The notes beneath the pieces were generated by a model, which saw only the letters and a program-made list of their open reading frames with translations, had not been told where the DNA came from and made no database searches. Of a stretch of 64,000 nt of DNA, positions 44,755 through 55,477 are shown in pieces. Both the position numbers and the translations under genes were made by a program. Every line of letters starts with the position of its first letter. The first letter of the stretch is position 1. Source of the DNA: Sciurus carolinensis. Taxonomy: Eukaryota; Chordata; Mammalia; Rodentia; Sciuridae. The DNA lies in assembly GCF_902686445.1 (NCBI RefSeq), contig NC_062219.1:148472057-148536056 (forward strand). The letters are read 5' to 3'.

Positions 44755-45095
44755 GTATTCAGCTCCACTAAAGAAGAAAAATGGATGGAACTTGGGATCA
44801 TTATGTTAAGCCAAATAAACCAAACTCAGAAAGTCCAGGGTCATATGTTTTCTGTCATGTACGGAAACTAGAGAGGAAAAAGGACAATAAAATGGGGGAG
44901 ATCTCATGAAAATGGATGGGAGACCAGAAGAGCAGGGGAAAAGGACCAGGGAGAGGGAGGGGGCGTGGGCAAGGGGAGGTACGGGGAACAATATCGGCCA
45001 GATCACACGGTTCCCGTGCGCGCAGGTGTGAATATGTAACGAGGAATCTCACCATTATGTGTAATCATGATGCACCAATAAAAATCTGAAGACAA

Positions 45096-45830
45096 CATCC
45101 AGTGATGGGGGAGGGAGAAACGCTGCTCAAGACTGACACTCCGCCTCCTCCCAGGCTGCTGGGTCCGCGTGAGTACAGGTGAGCAGGACACAGGGACACT
45201 TCCTTTAGCGGAACAAGGATCTGCCAAGCAAGAGCTACTGGGGGAGAAGCTGCCTTGCGCGTGTGGGGACCCTTTTCCTCTGCGGTCTCCCTGCCTGCGG
45301 AGCTGATGTCTGGCTTTGGGACTCCTTCTGAAGTCTGGGAAGGGATGAGATGACTGCCTCCCAACTGGTCATTTCTCTCTGCGGATGGGAGAATCAGTGC
45401 TAATTGATACTCTTCATATTTAATTACCCTTAATTTCTTCTGTCTGGCTGCCCTGAAACCAAGAAGAGGAAAACAGTATTCTACATGCAAATCTTCTCAC
45501 ATAAATATTTCTTAACCTCATTTGCTTCGGGATTGGTCCAAATATAGACGCCTTAAGATGAAAGCTGGTGAAAGTGGCTTCTTATCTGTATTTTGATCCT
45601 GTCTCTTGAGGCCCTCCTCCTGGAAACCATCTCTGAACTTTCTGGGATGGGAATTTGCTCACTTTCTAGTTCCCTAACCTTCGGCTCTTCTGTGTTCATT
45701 TTGAGTATATTATGTCTGAGTCCTTTTGTTGGTCGCCTAAACACAACCCCTAAGCGTTAGGTCCTCCCTCCTCTCTCTCAACCACCAGGGGGACTTGGGT
45801 CTCAGTGCTTTCTCAGTGAAGTTCCCAACC
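45096..45830. other. No recognised feature
   Basis: Unassigned. A weak CTCF-like phrase, CCACCAGGGGGACT, occurs at 45782. A 141-codon minus-strand frame (45065-45490) partly overlaps the L1 end and has no domain. Confidence 0.4.
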
Positions 45831-45834
45831 TGGT

Positions 45835-46055
45835 CCCAGCTTACTGCTTCTGCTTGTCTGCCATTCCTCAGCACCAGCCACGCTGTTTGGGGGGACTGTT
45901 CCCTAAAGTCCTGCACTTTCCCATCTGGAAAGCCCTTCCACCCTTCCCTATCTCTCTCAGCCCAACATCTGAGGAGCCGATCCCATCTCTCCACTCTGAG
46001 ATGCCGCCCCCGACCGTCTCCATGTGATCAGATCATTCCCTCCTTTAACATCCGC
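45835..46055 (+). mobile_element. Possible L2 fragment
   Basis: CACCAGCCACGCTGTTTGGGG, GTCCTGCACTTTCCCATCTGG and GGAAAGCCCTTCCACCC vaguely follow L2 3' sequence. A weak call. Confidence 0.3.
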
Positions 46056-46137
46056 TGAATTAGGGCTGGGGCTGCGGCTCAGTGGTGGAGCGCTCACCTA
46101 GCACGTGTGAGACCCTGGGTTCGATCCTCAGCACCAC

Positions 46138-46174
<37 letters not shown>

Positions 46175-46232
46175 ATAAAGGTATTGTGTTCCTCTAAAAC
46201 TAAAAAAAAAAAAAAAAAAATCATTTGAATTA
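46056..46232 (+). repeat. ID SINE with long interrupted A-tail
   Basis: GGGCTGGGGCTGCGGCTCAG and CCTGGGTTCGATCCTCAGCAC form an intact body. Two long A runs (46141-46169 and 46202-46220) are separated by GTAAAATAAAGGTATTGTG. TGAATTA duplications lie at 46056-46062 and 46226-46232. CpGs retained in both boxes suggest a young copy. Confidence 0.94.
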
Positions 46233-46349
46233 TTGTCAAGCATATTCATTTGGCAGTTTAGAGACTCAAACTAGGCAAGTAAATGGAATAGAAAGGAAGG
46301 TCTAGGGTTAAAAAAAAAGAAAGAAAGAAAGGAATTGCAGGTACAGGGA

Positions 46350-46490
46350 TTGGGAGTTTAGATAAGTTTAGTAATTTTCATTGATTCTCATTTTCTTATT
46401 CCTAAGACAGAGACAACTCAACTATTCTGCTTGGTCTGCGTGGTTGTCATAGAGATTAATAAATGTTATCTACATGCTAGAGTCCTGAGG
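46350..46490 (+). repeat. MIR SINE fragment
   Basis: CTCATTTTCTTATTCCTAAG, TGGTTGTCATAGAGATTAAT and AAATGTTATCTACATGC loosely follow the MIR 3' half. Confidence 0.4.
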
Positions 46491-46703
46491 CTCTGCAAAG
46501 TCCTCTGCAAGTGTGACTTCCATCCGCTGTTTCGAGAACTCTGCTGCCGCGTGGACTCACTGTCAGAACCTTGCTTTATGTGATGCTGGCTGTATCTGTG
46601 CCTAACCAGCATATCTTGCTTCTTCAGCCTGGTGCGGATATGCCATCAGCTGTTACTCTTCTAATTCATGACCCACCGCCCACGTCCCTCTCCCCCAACA
46701 CCC

Positions 46704-46921
46704 ACACTTTTTTTTGGTACTAGGGATTGAGCCTAGGGGTACTTAACCACTGAGCCACATCCCCAGTCCTTTTTTTATTTTTTATTTTGAGATGGGGTCT
46801 CACTACATTGCTTAGGACCTTTCTAAGTTGCTGAGTCTGTCTTTGAACTTGTGATCCTCCTGCCTCAGCCTTCAGAGCTGCTGGGATTACAGGTGTGCTC
46901 CACCGTGCCAGGCAACACTTT
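46704..46921 (-). repeat. B1-dID SINE with target-site duplications
   Basis: On the + strand, TACTAGGGATTGAGCCTAGG, ACCACTGAGCCACATCCCCAG, GATCCTCCTGCCTCAGCCTTC and GCTGGGATTACAGGTGTGC are the reversed ID and then B1 halves. ACACTTT duplications lie at 46704-46710 and 46915-46921. Confidence 0.94.
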
Positions 46922-46991
46922 CAAATTGTGTAAGAGCCAAAGAACCAAAGGGTATATTGAGCTTTAAATGGCCAGTCTTGCTTCTAAAAGA

Positions 46992-47031
46992 AAGGAGAGG
47001 GAGAGGGAGAGGGAGAGGGAGAGGGAGAGGA
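46992..47031 (+). repeat. (GGGAGA)n microsatellite
   Basis: About six GAGAGG hexamer units, purine only. Confidence 0.93.
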
Positions 47032-47039
47032 GTTCACTG

Positions 47040-48420
47040 TTGAACACTGGTTTCTTCTGCTTGGTGGACACTGTGGCATTTAGGAATAACCCTCTCACAG
47101 GCCCCAGTGCCTGAGGAAGCTCTGGGTTCCCAAGCATGACAACATGACATACTGCAGGTCTGTGGTGGCCTTGGAGGTGACAGCTCAGACGTCACGTGTT
47201 GCATGAGCATGTCTCTCCCCCACCTTTACACTGGTCAGGTGTGGGCGGTGCTAGGACCAGGACTCAGTTGCTAACAGTGTGGGCTCCCCCACGCTCCCCT
47301 GGCTGCGACCTCTTGTGAACTGCTCTGTGCTCCGGGCTCCTTCCACCAAGCCCTGTTTCCCTTCACGCTCAGATGACCCCTCCTGGGTTTTCCTTCCCTT
47401 CCATTCTGTAGGAGCGTTTCCCCTGAGAAGCCTCCTCCACTCCTGTGTTTAGGAAGATCCCCAGCCTCACCAGAGCCCGCAGACCCAGACTCCGACCCTA
47501 TGTGGCTCCTGTCCTGGAGGGCGCCCCTCCGAGACGCCCGTCCTTGCCAGCGGACACAGTGTGGGTGCCATTTTGGTGCCTCCTGGCAGATGTCCTGGTT
47601 GCGCATCTCAGGGGGCTTGGGGAGCCTCAGGGGTTCCTTCTGCCTAAGGCCTCACCCCATCCGCAGAGCTGGGGGGACACGTCTTCTGTGCCTGCTTAGG
47701 TCACAATGTCCTGCTGTCACCCTTACACGCTGACCTTTGAGGGAGAAGAAGTTGAAGTTATTTTTTTCTAAAATCAACTTCTCCCCAAACAAACAACATT
47801 GTGTGCAGGTGACCGGCCATCCCCCGCGCTGGGCTGCATGCGGTCTCACGTGGCTTAGGTCTCCCTCAGAGGACCCGGTCCCCATGCCGTCCCCCTTCAC
47901 AGTGCTGTTGGCTGCTTCAGAGCAGCTTCTTGGGTTTTGGGTTGTTCATCTGTAAGATCCAGGGCTACACTAAATTCTCTTAAAGATTCCTTTCGGTCGT
48001 GAGCTTTGCAAGGGAGACGTATTAGAGATGGGCTAGTGCGTGATTTTCTTCCTCTAAATACTGTGTGCACACTGTGGGCCAATTTACCCTACATTTATAC
48101 ATGGTGTTTTCCAGTTTGCTCATGGGCATTGCATGGTTTGATCCTTATATCACCTGTGAAATGGCAGCAGAAATAGGAGCCGCTTTTGCATGTGAGGAAC
48201 TTGAGACCTGAAACTGAATGACAGGCTTCCTGGAGGAAGCTCAGGGTCTGGTGGTGGTGTTTGTCCTACTCATTGTCTGATCAAGATACCACATACTTTT
48301 TTGACTTTTGCCTTCATGCCACATAACCGTGAATCAGCACCCTTCATGAAACATGCTATATAGCCTATGAAATGATTTGGTGAGTTTTTCTACTTTTATG
48401 AAAAGTTCCATATAAATAGC
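47040..48420. other. No recognised feature, GC-rich in part
   Basis: GC-rich at 47270-47700. Overlapping frames in three phases (47271-47733) show no known domain. The right half is AT-rich and unassigned. Confidence 0.4.
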
Positions 48421-48424
48421 ACAC

Positions 48425-48620
48425 ATGAAATATTATTAGATGCTTGCTGTGTTCTTGGAGTGCTTGATACACATCTTTGTGAGTCCTTCACAAACTCATG
48501 AGACATCTATTATTGTCCTGATTTTACAGACAAGGGGCTGAGGTCCGGAGTTGCCCTAATTTGCTAAGATCACACAGTCAGGATCAAGTCTAGGATTCTG
48601 ACCTCAAAATGTGTTCTTGC
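48425..48620 (-). repeat. MIR SINE
   Basis: On the + strand, ATTAGATGCTTGCTGTGTTC, TCACAAACTCATGAGACATC, CTGATTTTACAGACAAGGGG and TAAGATCACACAGTCAGGATC follow reversed MIR. Confidence 0.78.
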
Positions 48621-48974
48621 TCTTTATTTATTACATCTTGTTTCCAGAATCCTCAGAGAAGGGAGAAAGGGAGAAATGAAAAAATGTAGTGCTTTTCCTA
48701 TTTTGAAACGTGTTAAAAGTGGTCACTCTATGGCGATCACGAAGGGCAAGCACAGCCCTGTTTTCTGGAATGGAAAGATGTGCTTATCTTTGGGAAAAAA
48801 GGGAGGAAGGGGAAAGAAAGGAGATGTCTTCCAGCCAGATGAGTCTTCCCATCTTTCAAAAACTCCAAGCCAGATATAGGCAGGGCTCCCAGCCAGCTAG
48901 CGTCTGGCTTTTATATTCAGGCTGCCCATCTGTTTTGACCATCATGTCCTGTGACATGTCCACTAGGAAACCCC

Positions 48975-48975
48975 A

Positions 48976-49015
<40 letters not shown>

Positions 49016-49110
49016 GGACAGAGAGAGAAAAAGAAGAGAGGATAGAGAGAGAGAGAGGAGAAAAGGAGAGAAAGGAGAGAGAGAGAGAAAGGGAGGGAGA
49101 GGGAGAGAGA
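48975..49110 (+). repeat. Long polypurine GA/GGA tract
   Basis: About 135 bp almost wholly purine, mainly GA dinucleotides with AAAGG and GGGAGG variants. The frames across it (ER and SL repeats) are artefacts of the repeat. Confidence 0.95.
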
Positions 49111-49114
49111 TTGT

Positions 49115-49820
49115 GCTTTTGTTTAGGGTCTGAAGTCAAGTCCAAATATAACAAGATCCCAATAACTCCCCCCACCCGCCAGGGTTGAAGCAAGCTGGCT
49201 CTGCCCAGATGGCTGCTACTGAAAGAGCATTCACCCACCCACAGCTTCCTGTCTTGCTGGCTGCCCCCTGATTACAGCTAATGACTCCCAGCTGTACTGC
49301 CTCCAAAGACTTGGGGAAGATGCATCTTTAAAAAAATAATTTAATAACTAGACTCCTCCAGGGGTGGGTGGGGTTGATGGCGGTCCTGTTGGAATACTGT
49401 TCCATTCAGACTGGCTGGCTGGAGTGCCTCGGGTCGGGGGCCAGTTGCTGCATAGACTGAAACCCTCTGAGGTTTGCTGTAAGACTTGGATTAACCAAAA
49501 AACTCATCTACGACTCCTTAAAAATACTTCTTTAAGTATAAATACTTAAAAAAGGTGCATCTGGGTCATAGAGACCTCTACTCTGTCAGAAGCATTTGGG
49601 AAATGCTGACGAGCAATAACTTTATCCAAATCAGACGTATTCCAGTGTCGGTGTCTTTGGAGGATTTTCTAATGTATTCGTATCACACAAAGAGTAGATG
49701 TCCATGAAACTTTAAAACTTGGCTTCCTGGTGTTTCCTGCTTGTCTTCAAAGGCAGGTTACTTTAAATACCGTGGCCTGTGCGGGCCCAACAGTGCACAG
49801 CAGACTCGCAGAGATGGTTG
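49115..49820. other. No recognised feature
   Basis: Unassigned. A G-rich phrase, AGGGGTGGGTGGGGTTGATGG, lies at about 49360. Confidence 0.4.
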
Positions 49821-49825
49821 GGTCT

Positions 49826-49922
49826 TCTCTCTCCTGCTTTCCTCTCTTCTTCTTCCTTTCCTCTTCTTCTTCCTACTTTCTTCTTCTCCTCCTCTTTCTT
49901 GTTTTTTTTTTTTTTTTTTTAA
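49826..49922. repeat. Polypyrimidine tract with poly-T
   Basis: CTTCTT-type pyrimidines for about 75 bp, ending in a run of 18-20 T. Hydrophobic frames read through it are artefacts. Confidence 0.9.
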
Positions 49923-49998
49923 TCAAAAATAAAACTTGGAAATATTGGGCGAAGATGATAGGGAGTGATATAATTTTAGCAACCACAGTTTGATAGTT

Positions 49999-50208
49999 TC
50001 TCGAACCATTTTCTTTTTCTTTTTGGTCCTGGGGAATGAACCTGAGGTGATTTACCACTGAGCTACGCCCCTGGCACATCATGAATTTTATTTTGTGACA
50101 GGGTCCCGACAAGTTTCCCAGGCTGGCCTTCGACGTGCGTCCTCCTGCCTCAGCCTCTCTGCTCACTGGGATTGTAGGTGTGCGTCTTTGTATCCGGCTC
50201 TCAAACTA
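49999..50208 (-). repeat. B1-dID SINE
   Basis: On the + strand, TGGTCCTGGGGAATGAACCTG, TTTACCACTGAGCTACGCCC, GTCCTCCTGCCTCAGCCTC and CTGGGATTGTAGGTGTGCG form the reversed dimer. Imperfect duplications TCTCGAACCA (49999-50008) and TCTCAAACTA (50199-50208) flank it. Confidence 0.9.
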
Positions 50209-50449
50209 CTTTCTGGAAGTGTTTGATGGCATTTGGCATTCCACTGCCTTCCTAAAGTCTGTCCCTAAAACCACCCCTGTCATTTATTCCCTCTGCCCAG
50301 GTTGAAGACCTCCTGTCAACCAAGCCATGTGCTGAGGTTAGATACACGGCAGTTTCTTGGTTTCTTCATGTTCTTTCAGAATCCTGATTGAATAAATGCC
50401 ATTCTTGAGCAACTGACCGCTCTGTGGTCTTGTCCTCCTTATCTTCCTG

Positions 50450-50620
50450 GAGGTAACGTGATTTACCTGAAAGAGCGTGGCCTCCAGCATCAGAGGCGAA
50501 TGGAATTCTGACATTTCCTTCCCCTTTCCCAAATGTTCTGAGTTTTACTTTCATCATCTGTAAAATGGAACTTGCAAGGTTGCTGTGAGGACCAGCAGCC
50601 TCTTGGGGTACGGGCAGGCT
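50450..50620 (+). repeat. MIR SINE
   Basis: CGTGGCCTCCAGCATCAGAGG, CTTTCATCATCTGTAAAATGG and AAGGTTGCTGTGAGGACCAG follow MIR order. Confidence 0.6.
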
Positions 50621-50624
50621 ATGT

Positions 50625-51655
50625 AGGTACTTCCTCTGGGCCTCCCTATAGTACTTATTTTACTTCCTATTCATTCTGGATTTTCTACAACAGTTCCAAT
50701 ATTATAATTTTTTAATAATGGCATTTTGTTGAAATATTATCTAAATTTAATTCCTTAATAAATAAGCATATACATAGAAAAAATAATTTTTTTTTATCAG
50801 GTTCATATCCTGATTTTTTGATATGACAGTATCACAATTTGTATCATTTAAAAACAGAGTATAGTAATTTAATAGTTATATAACTGAGGATGGTACAATT
50901 CTAAAGCAGACCATATTTTCTAGTCTGTTTTGAAATGCCAGAATATTTTATTGCCCCTAAAGACTCTTGTTATTCTCAGCAGCTCAGTGTTTTACTCATA
51001 GAAGATGCTCAGCAAACACAGGTTGGGTTCGATCGCATTTGAGCACTGAGGTGTCAGCCCGGGTGCAGGCAGCGGTGGTGCAGAGTTCTTGGGATTCTTT
51101 AAGCTGAGCTAGACCCCTGAAAGTTTAGCCTCATTTTATCTGAAACAGACAAGGTCTCGAGTGAAGGCTTTGTGGCAGTGTACCTTCCTGACTGACCTTT
51201 CTTCAAGGGATGGACACAGGCTGACCAACTTGGCCCAGGCTGCCTGGGGCTCATTGGTATTAGCACTCCAAGTCCCGTGTCCCAGGAACTCCCTCGGTTC
51301 CAGTCAAACTGGGTGTTTGGTAATTCCAGCCAAAAGGGAATTTGTTTTTCCTAAGGATGTGTCGAGATGGTCGGGGAAAGGGAAATGCCTGTGAGAATTC
51401 TTTATTCTGCACCTCTAGGGGCAGGAGGTTTTTATTTCCAATTTGTCGCTAAGGTAGACACTTTCTTTTTTTCTCTTTTGGTCATAATCCCAAATACCCA
51501 GGGGAGAATTTCTGATTAGTTTGACTTGGGTTTGATGCGAGAAGTTGTCCAATTGTCACTGACAAGTGGGGAAAGACAGATTGACCCTCTGTCAGCATGG
51601 GAAAGAGGCTCCTACTGAATGGGGTGGACATTCTACAAAGGCGAGGTAGTCTTAA
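50625..51655. other. No recognised feature
   Basis: AT-rich at 50660-50900, otherwise unassigned. Confidence 0.4.
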
Positions 51656-51657
51656 GA

Positions 51658-51658
<1 letters not shown>

Positions 51659-51694
<36 letters not shown>

Positions 51695-51712
51695 GTGTGC
51701 GCGTGTGCATGT
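51659..51712 (+). repeat. (TG)n microsatellite
   Basis: GT units with a few GCGT interruptions at the right side, ending GCATGTACA. Confidence 0.96.
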
Positions 51713-51766
51713 ACATTATATATACATGTGTATATGGCCACTTTTGACTGATCATCTCTGTAGTAA

Positions 51767-52230
51767 ATACAACCATACATTATTTAACAACCTGGCCACA
51801 TTCTGAGAATTGCATCAGATGATTTGTTGCTGTGTGAGCTTCAGAGGGTGTGCTTGTGCAAACCTGCTGGTGTAGCTCACTCACTCAGCGGGGTCTCTCG
51901 GTATAATGACAGACACGAGACTGCTGCAGGAGCAGCGTGGCAAACTGCTCTGCAGTAAGCTCTTCCTTAAGCAGGTGAGACTGCACTTTGAAGTAACTGT
52001 CAGCCTAAGGTAGTGCTTTTACTGTCAGGGATTACGTGCTATACGTAATGGTAACTGCTGTCCTTTTGTTCACATGAGCGAGCACGTGAGAAGGGGGTGG
52101 CACCGCCGTGTCGTGGTAGCCACACGCCTTTCCAGTGTTGGGAATTTTTTGGTGCCATTACAATCTTAAAGAACCACTGCTGTGTCTGTGGTTCTTTGGT
52201 CAAAATGTTACGTGGGGCACGACTACATAG
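51767..52230 (+). mobile_element. TcMar/Tigger-like DNA transposon remnant
   Basis: ACATTCTGAGAATTGCATCAG, GATGATTTGTTGCTGTGTGAG, GGTGTGCTTGTGCAAACCTG, TGGTCAAAATGTTACGTGGGG and GGCACGACTACA match one remembered family, with the two ends at about 51780 and 52228. The opposite-strand relative is at 5815. No transposase frame. Confidence 0.6.
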
Positions 52231-52435
52231 GAGAATGTGTGGTGTGTAAGTGTGTTAAGCAGAAGTACATGTATTATATATGATTAGATAAAAATATTTA
52301 TGGGTATTTATACACACACACTGATCTTATATAGTCAGTCAAGAGAGGTTTTCCTAATGCAGTCAAATGTCTCTAAAGGAAAAGGGATAGGGGAATGTGG
52401 ACTTGTGTTATGAGGTGCTTTGAGTTTCAATCTTT

Positions 52436-52665
52436 TTAAATTTTCATCTCTCTTATTTTAATTTTAGATGTCTGTGTTGGTGCAGTACGATTCACACAGT
52501 GGCAGGGTCCGCACTGAGTATTCATGCCTATAGCACTTCTCTTCATCCTCCCTCCTCCCTCCCCCGTCCCCTTTCCTCTACTCTTCTGGTCTTCCTTCTG
52601 TTGTGCAGTGTAATTTTGTGTTACAGGGGGATTCATTGTGACGCAGCATAGTTGGGTTGATTTTT
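52436..52665 (-). mobile_element. L1 3' UTR fragment
   Basis: The C-rich tract CCTCCCTCCTCCCTCCCCC at 52550-52568 is followed by CTCTACTCTTCTGGTCTTCC. The same phrase recurs at 53965, so both are related L1 3' UTRs on the minus strand. Confidence 0.65.
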
Positions 52666-52984
52666 GCACTAACCACTAGAGGTGTATGCCACTAGCCCTA
52701 TTTGAAAAGACAGGACATTAAGGCTTCCCCTTAACTGATCCATTCCAAGGATCTTTGGAGGATTTTCCATCCTTTTTTATAAAATATACATGATTAGAAG
52801 CTTATATAGTTGAAAACTTTGGGATTCTAGAATTTCTATTTTGATTTTGAAATATCAGATCTTCTGAAAAGTTGGTGTCAAATACTTGACCCACTCTGCA
52901 TTCTATCCCGATTCAGAATAGAGTTGAGCATGCCCAGTATGTCCCCATGGAGCAAGACCCTGGGAGCCGGTTGCATTTTTTATG

Positions 52985-53660
52985 GGCACATATTAATCAT
53001 ACAGAATGATGGGTTTTGCTGTGGCATATCTGTATGTGTGTATAACATAATTTGTTCAGTTTTCCTCCTCAGCATCCACTGTTCCTTCCTCCCCTTGATC
53101 CCCTTTCTCCACCCTAAGGGTCTCCCTTCTATTTTTTGAGATGTTCCCACTCCCCCTTTTTCTCTCTTGACTTTCTGAGTCTGGAGTTCCATCCATTTTT
53201 GTGCACATGACAAAATTTCGTTCTTCTTTACAGTTGAATACAACTCCTTTGTCTGCCTACACCACGTTTTCTTTATCCATTCCCTACTGATGGCCTCCCA
53301 GGATGGTTCTGTAGTGTGGCTATTGTGAATTGTGCTGGGTGTGCGTGTGCCACTACAGTACGACTCTCGTGCTTCAGGATAAACACTGAGCAGGGGTGTA
53401 GCTAGGTCATATGGCGGCTCCATTTTTAGTGTATGGAGGGCCTTCCATGCAGATTTCCAGAGTGGCCGTACAGCCTTACATCCCCCCAACAGTGCATGAA
53501 GTTCCTTCTTCCCTGCTTCCTCGCCAGCATTAGTGATTTGTGTTCTCAATGGCTGCCATCCTGACTGCAGGGAGAAGGAGCCTGCCAGCAGGTTTGATTT
53601 GTATTTCCTCGAGGCTTGGAGATATTGGAGCGTCAAAGCCCGCGAGTGCTTTGAGCACTG
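52985..53660 (-). pseudogene. L1 ORF2 C-terminal fragment, decayed
   Basis: On the + strand, GGAGTTCCATCCATTTTTGTG, CCACGTTTTCTTTATCCATTC, GTAGCTAGGTCATATGGCGG and CAGTGCATGAAGTTCCTTC follow the reversed ORF2 end plus 3' UTR. A 218-codon frame (52980-53636) keeps WIKKTWC and KELYSTVKKNEIL but has lost most of the Cys-His motif. It is diverged and dead. Confidence 0.75.
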
Positions 53661-53844
53661 AGAAAATGTTCAGCCTGCTTCAACGGTTGGCTCCCCTGGG
53701 GATGAGTTCAATAAAAGCAAAAGATAACTTACCCTGGGAAATTTATTTAAGAGTCTAACTTTAATGGAATCTCTTCTTACTAGACATGTTATAAAATCCA
53801 GAGAAAAATGCTGCACAGTGTTATGAATGGCTACCATTTTTATT

Positions 53845-54016
53845 GGTTCTTTTTAGTTATTTGTACCATTAGAATTCATTTTGACATGGAATATAATTTG
53901 CTCCAGTTCAGTCTCCAGTACTTCCCCTTTCCCTCCTCCCCTCCCTCCCTCTGATCCCTTCCCTCTACTCTTCTGGTCTTTCTGCTATTTACTTATAGTT
54001 TGTTTGTTTGTTTGTT
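53845..54016 (-). mobile_element. L1 3' UTR fragment
   Basis: TTTTGACATGGAATATAATTTG is followed by a C-rich tract (CCCTCCTCCCCTCCCTCCCT) and CTCTACTCTTCTGGTCTTTC, paralleling the copy at 52436. It ends in GTTT units at 54001. Confidence 0.6.
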
Positions 54017-54102
54017 TTAATTAGTGGAATGGCTATAATTTTTGTCAGATGATTAAAGGGGCAGACACAGAACTCAGCATGTAACAGGGACTTGCTTTCC
54101 GT

Positions 54103-54223
54103 CTTTCCTTCCTTCCTTCCTTCCTTCCCTCCCTCCCTCCCTCTCTTCCTCCCTTTCTTCCTTCCTTCCTTCCTTCCTTCCTTCCTTCCTTCCTTCCTTC
54201 CTTCCTTCCTTCCTTCCTTCCTG
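54103..54223 (+). repeat. (CTTC)n microsatellite
   Basis: TTCC tetramers for about 120 bp, with a CCCT-rich interruption at 54127-54155. The uninterrupted right part has about 16 units. PSFLPSFLPS-type frames are artefacts. Confidence 0.97.
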
Positions 54224-54224
54224 T

Positions 54225-54575
54225 TATTAGTGCCTCACTCACTTCTTTCTGTTATCAAACCCTACCTACTCCCCTGATTTTGGGGTGGGGCATGTGATCT
54301 AGATTAGGCTTGTCAGTGTCTCCTAACCAGGAATTTGAGTGTTGAGTAGAATTTTGGGAAAAGAATCACCTAGAACTGGGTCACATGGTGGCTAGGATCT
54401 AGCTTGACAGTTCATGGGAGGCCTGCTGCTAACCCCTGTGGCTACCCATGGCTCCTGTTCCTCCTAAGGTCTTGTTAGTCACCTCTTCCCTATTGTGATG
54501 AATTATCTCAGTACCTTTCTAATATGTGAATTGTTCTGCTCACATTAGTCAGTTTACATTATTAAAGTGAAGAAT
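54225..54575. other. No recognised feature
   Basis: Unassigned sequence between the tetranucleotide repeat and a MIR. Confidence 0.4.
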
Positions 54576-54579
54576 CTTA

Positions 54580-54740
54580 ACTGATTAGACATACTTTGCC
54601 TTAATCTTCACACTAGTCTATTAGTAGGCCTTGCTATTCACTTTTTACACATAGGAAACTGAAGTTTTATAAAGATAAGCCATTTGCTCAAGATCAGAGT
54701 TAGGGAAAAACAGAGCTGGTAGTCAAATTAATTTCTACCT
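54580..54740 (-). repeat. MIR SINE
   Basis: On the + strand, CTTTTTACACATAGGAAACTG, AAGCCATTTGCTCAAGATCAG and GAGCTGGTAGTCAAATTAAT follow reversed MIR. Confidence 0.65.
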
Positions 54741-54968
54741 GATACTTCCAAGAAATATCGCATCACAATTTTTCTGTGTATGCATTTGCAGACTTAAATT
54801 GGTTTTCTTAAAATTTATATATATATATATATATATTTAGATATACATGACAGTAGAGTGATTGCAATGTTTTAATGACTTAAATTTGGAAGAAAATGAA
54901 ATTGGGAAAATATTTGCAATGTTTGATATAATTAACACAGATTAAAAGTCTTCAGATATAGAGTCTTT

Positions 54969-55113
54969 AAGAATCAATGAGGGCAGGGGTTGTAGCTCAG
55001 TGGTAGAGCACTTGCCTAGCATGTGTGAGGCACTGGGTTTGATTCTTAGCACCATACATAAATAAATAAAATAAAGGTTCATCCACAACTAAAAAAAAAA
55101 AAAAAAGAATCAA
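54969..55113 (+). repeat. ID SINE with target-site duplications
   Basis: GGGGTTGTAGCTCAGTGGTAG and CACTGGGTTTGATTCTTAGC are the A- and B-box regions. The tail is ATAAATAAATAAAATAAAGG, then poly-A. AAGAATCAA duplications lie at 54969-54977 and 55105-55113. Confidence 0.94.
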
Positions 55114-55114
55114 G

Positions 55115-55475
55115 GAGAAAAAACATTTAACATACTAACAAAAAAATATTGTCAAAGGACATAAATATCTCTATAAATTCAGAAACTATATTTTACAGTC
55201 CCAAATTTGTTTAAAGACTTTAATGTAAACATTTATTCTAAGAAAATAATCAAGGATATTTATTATAATATTATTTATAATGGCAAAAGTTATAAGCAAA
55301 TGAAATGTTTAATGATATGGAAATGAGAGTAAGTGGAAAAAAGCTTTCCATGTGATGTTAAGTTTTCAAGGAACAGGTGTCTTTCCTTCTCTCTTCCTTG
55401 GCCCCTTCCTCTCCTCCAGCTTCTAACCACTGTTTTATTGTCTCCTTCTGTGAGTTCAAGTGTTTTGTATTCCAC
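55115..55475. other. No recognised feature, AT-rich
   Basis: AT-rich unassigned DNA. Confidence 0.4.
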
Positions 55476-55477
55476 AT

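Larger units (their letters stand above)
43015..45095 (+). mobile_element. Older L1 ORF2-3' UTR mosaic
   Basis: A + strand L1 with GGCATAAAAACAGACACATAG, TGCTAGATACCTTCTGACAG, CTGTTGGTGGAATTGTAAAT, CTGGAACCAGCCTAGGTGTCC and, at the end, AATCATGATGCACCAATAAAA. The frame is decayed. It is interrupted by a younger L1 3' end (43360-43672), a piece that reads like inverted L1 (43981-44095) and two ID SINEs (44205 and 44652). Confidence 0.8.

Noticed and set aside
45065..45490. 141-codon minus-strand frame
   Set aside because: Begins in unique DNA and ends in the tail of a + strand L1; no domain.
45782..45795. CTCF site CCACCAGGGGGACT
   Set aside because: The first half matches, but the GGC-R-S end is lost.
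48951..49133. Open frame coding an Arg-Glu repeat protein
   Set aside because: It is a translation of the GA-rich tract; the complementary frame gives a Ser-Leu repeat. A repeat artefact.
54045..54277. Frames with KEGRKEGR and PSFLPSFL repeats
   Set aside because: Read-through of the (CTTC)n microsatellite on both strands.
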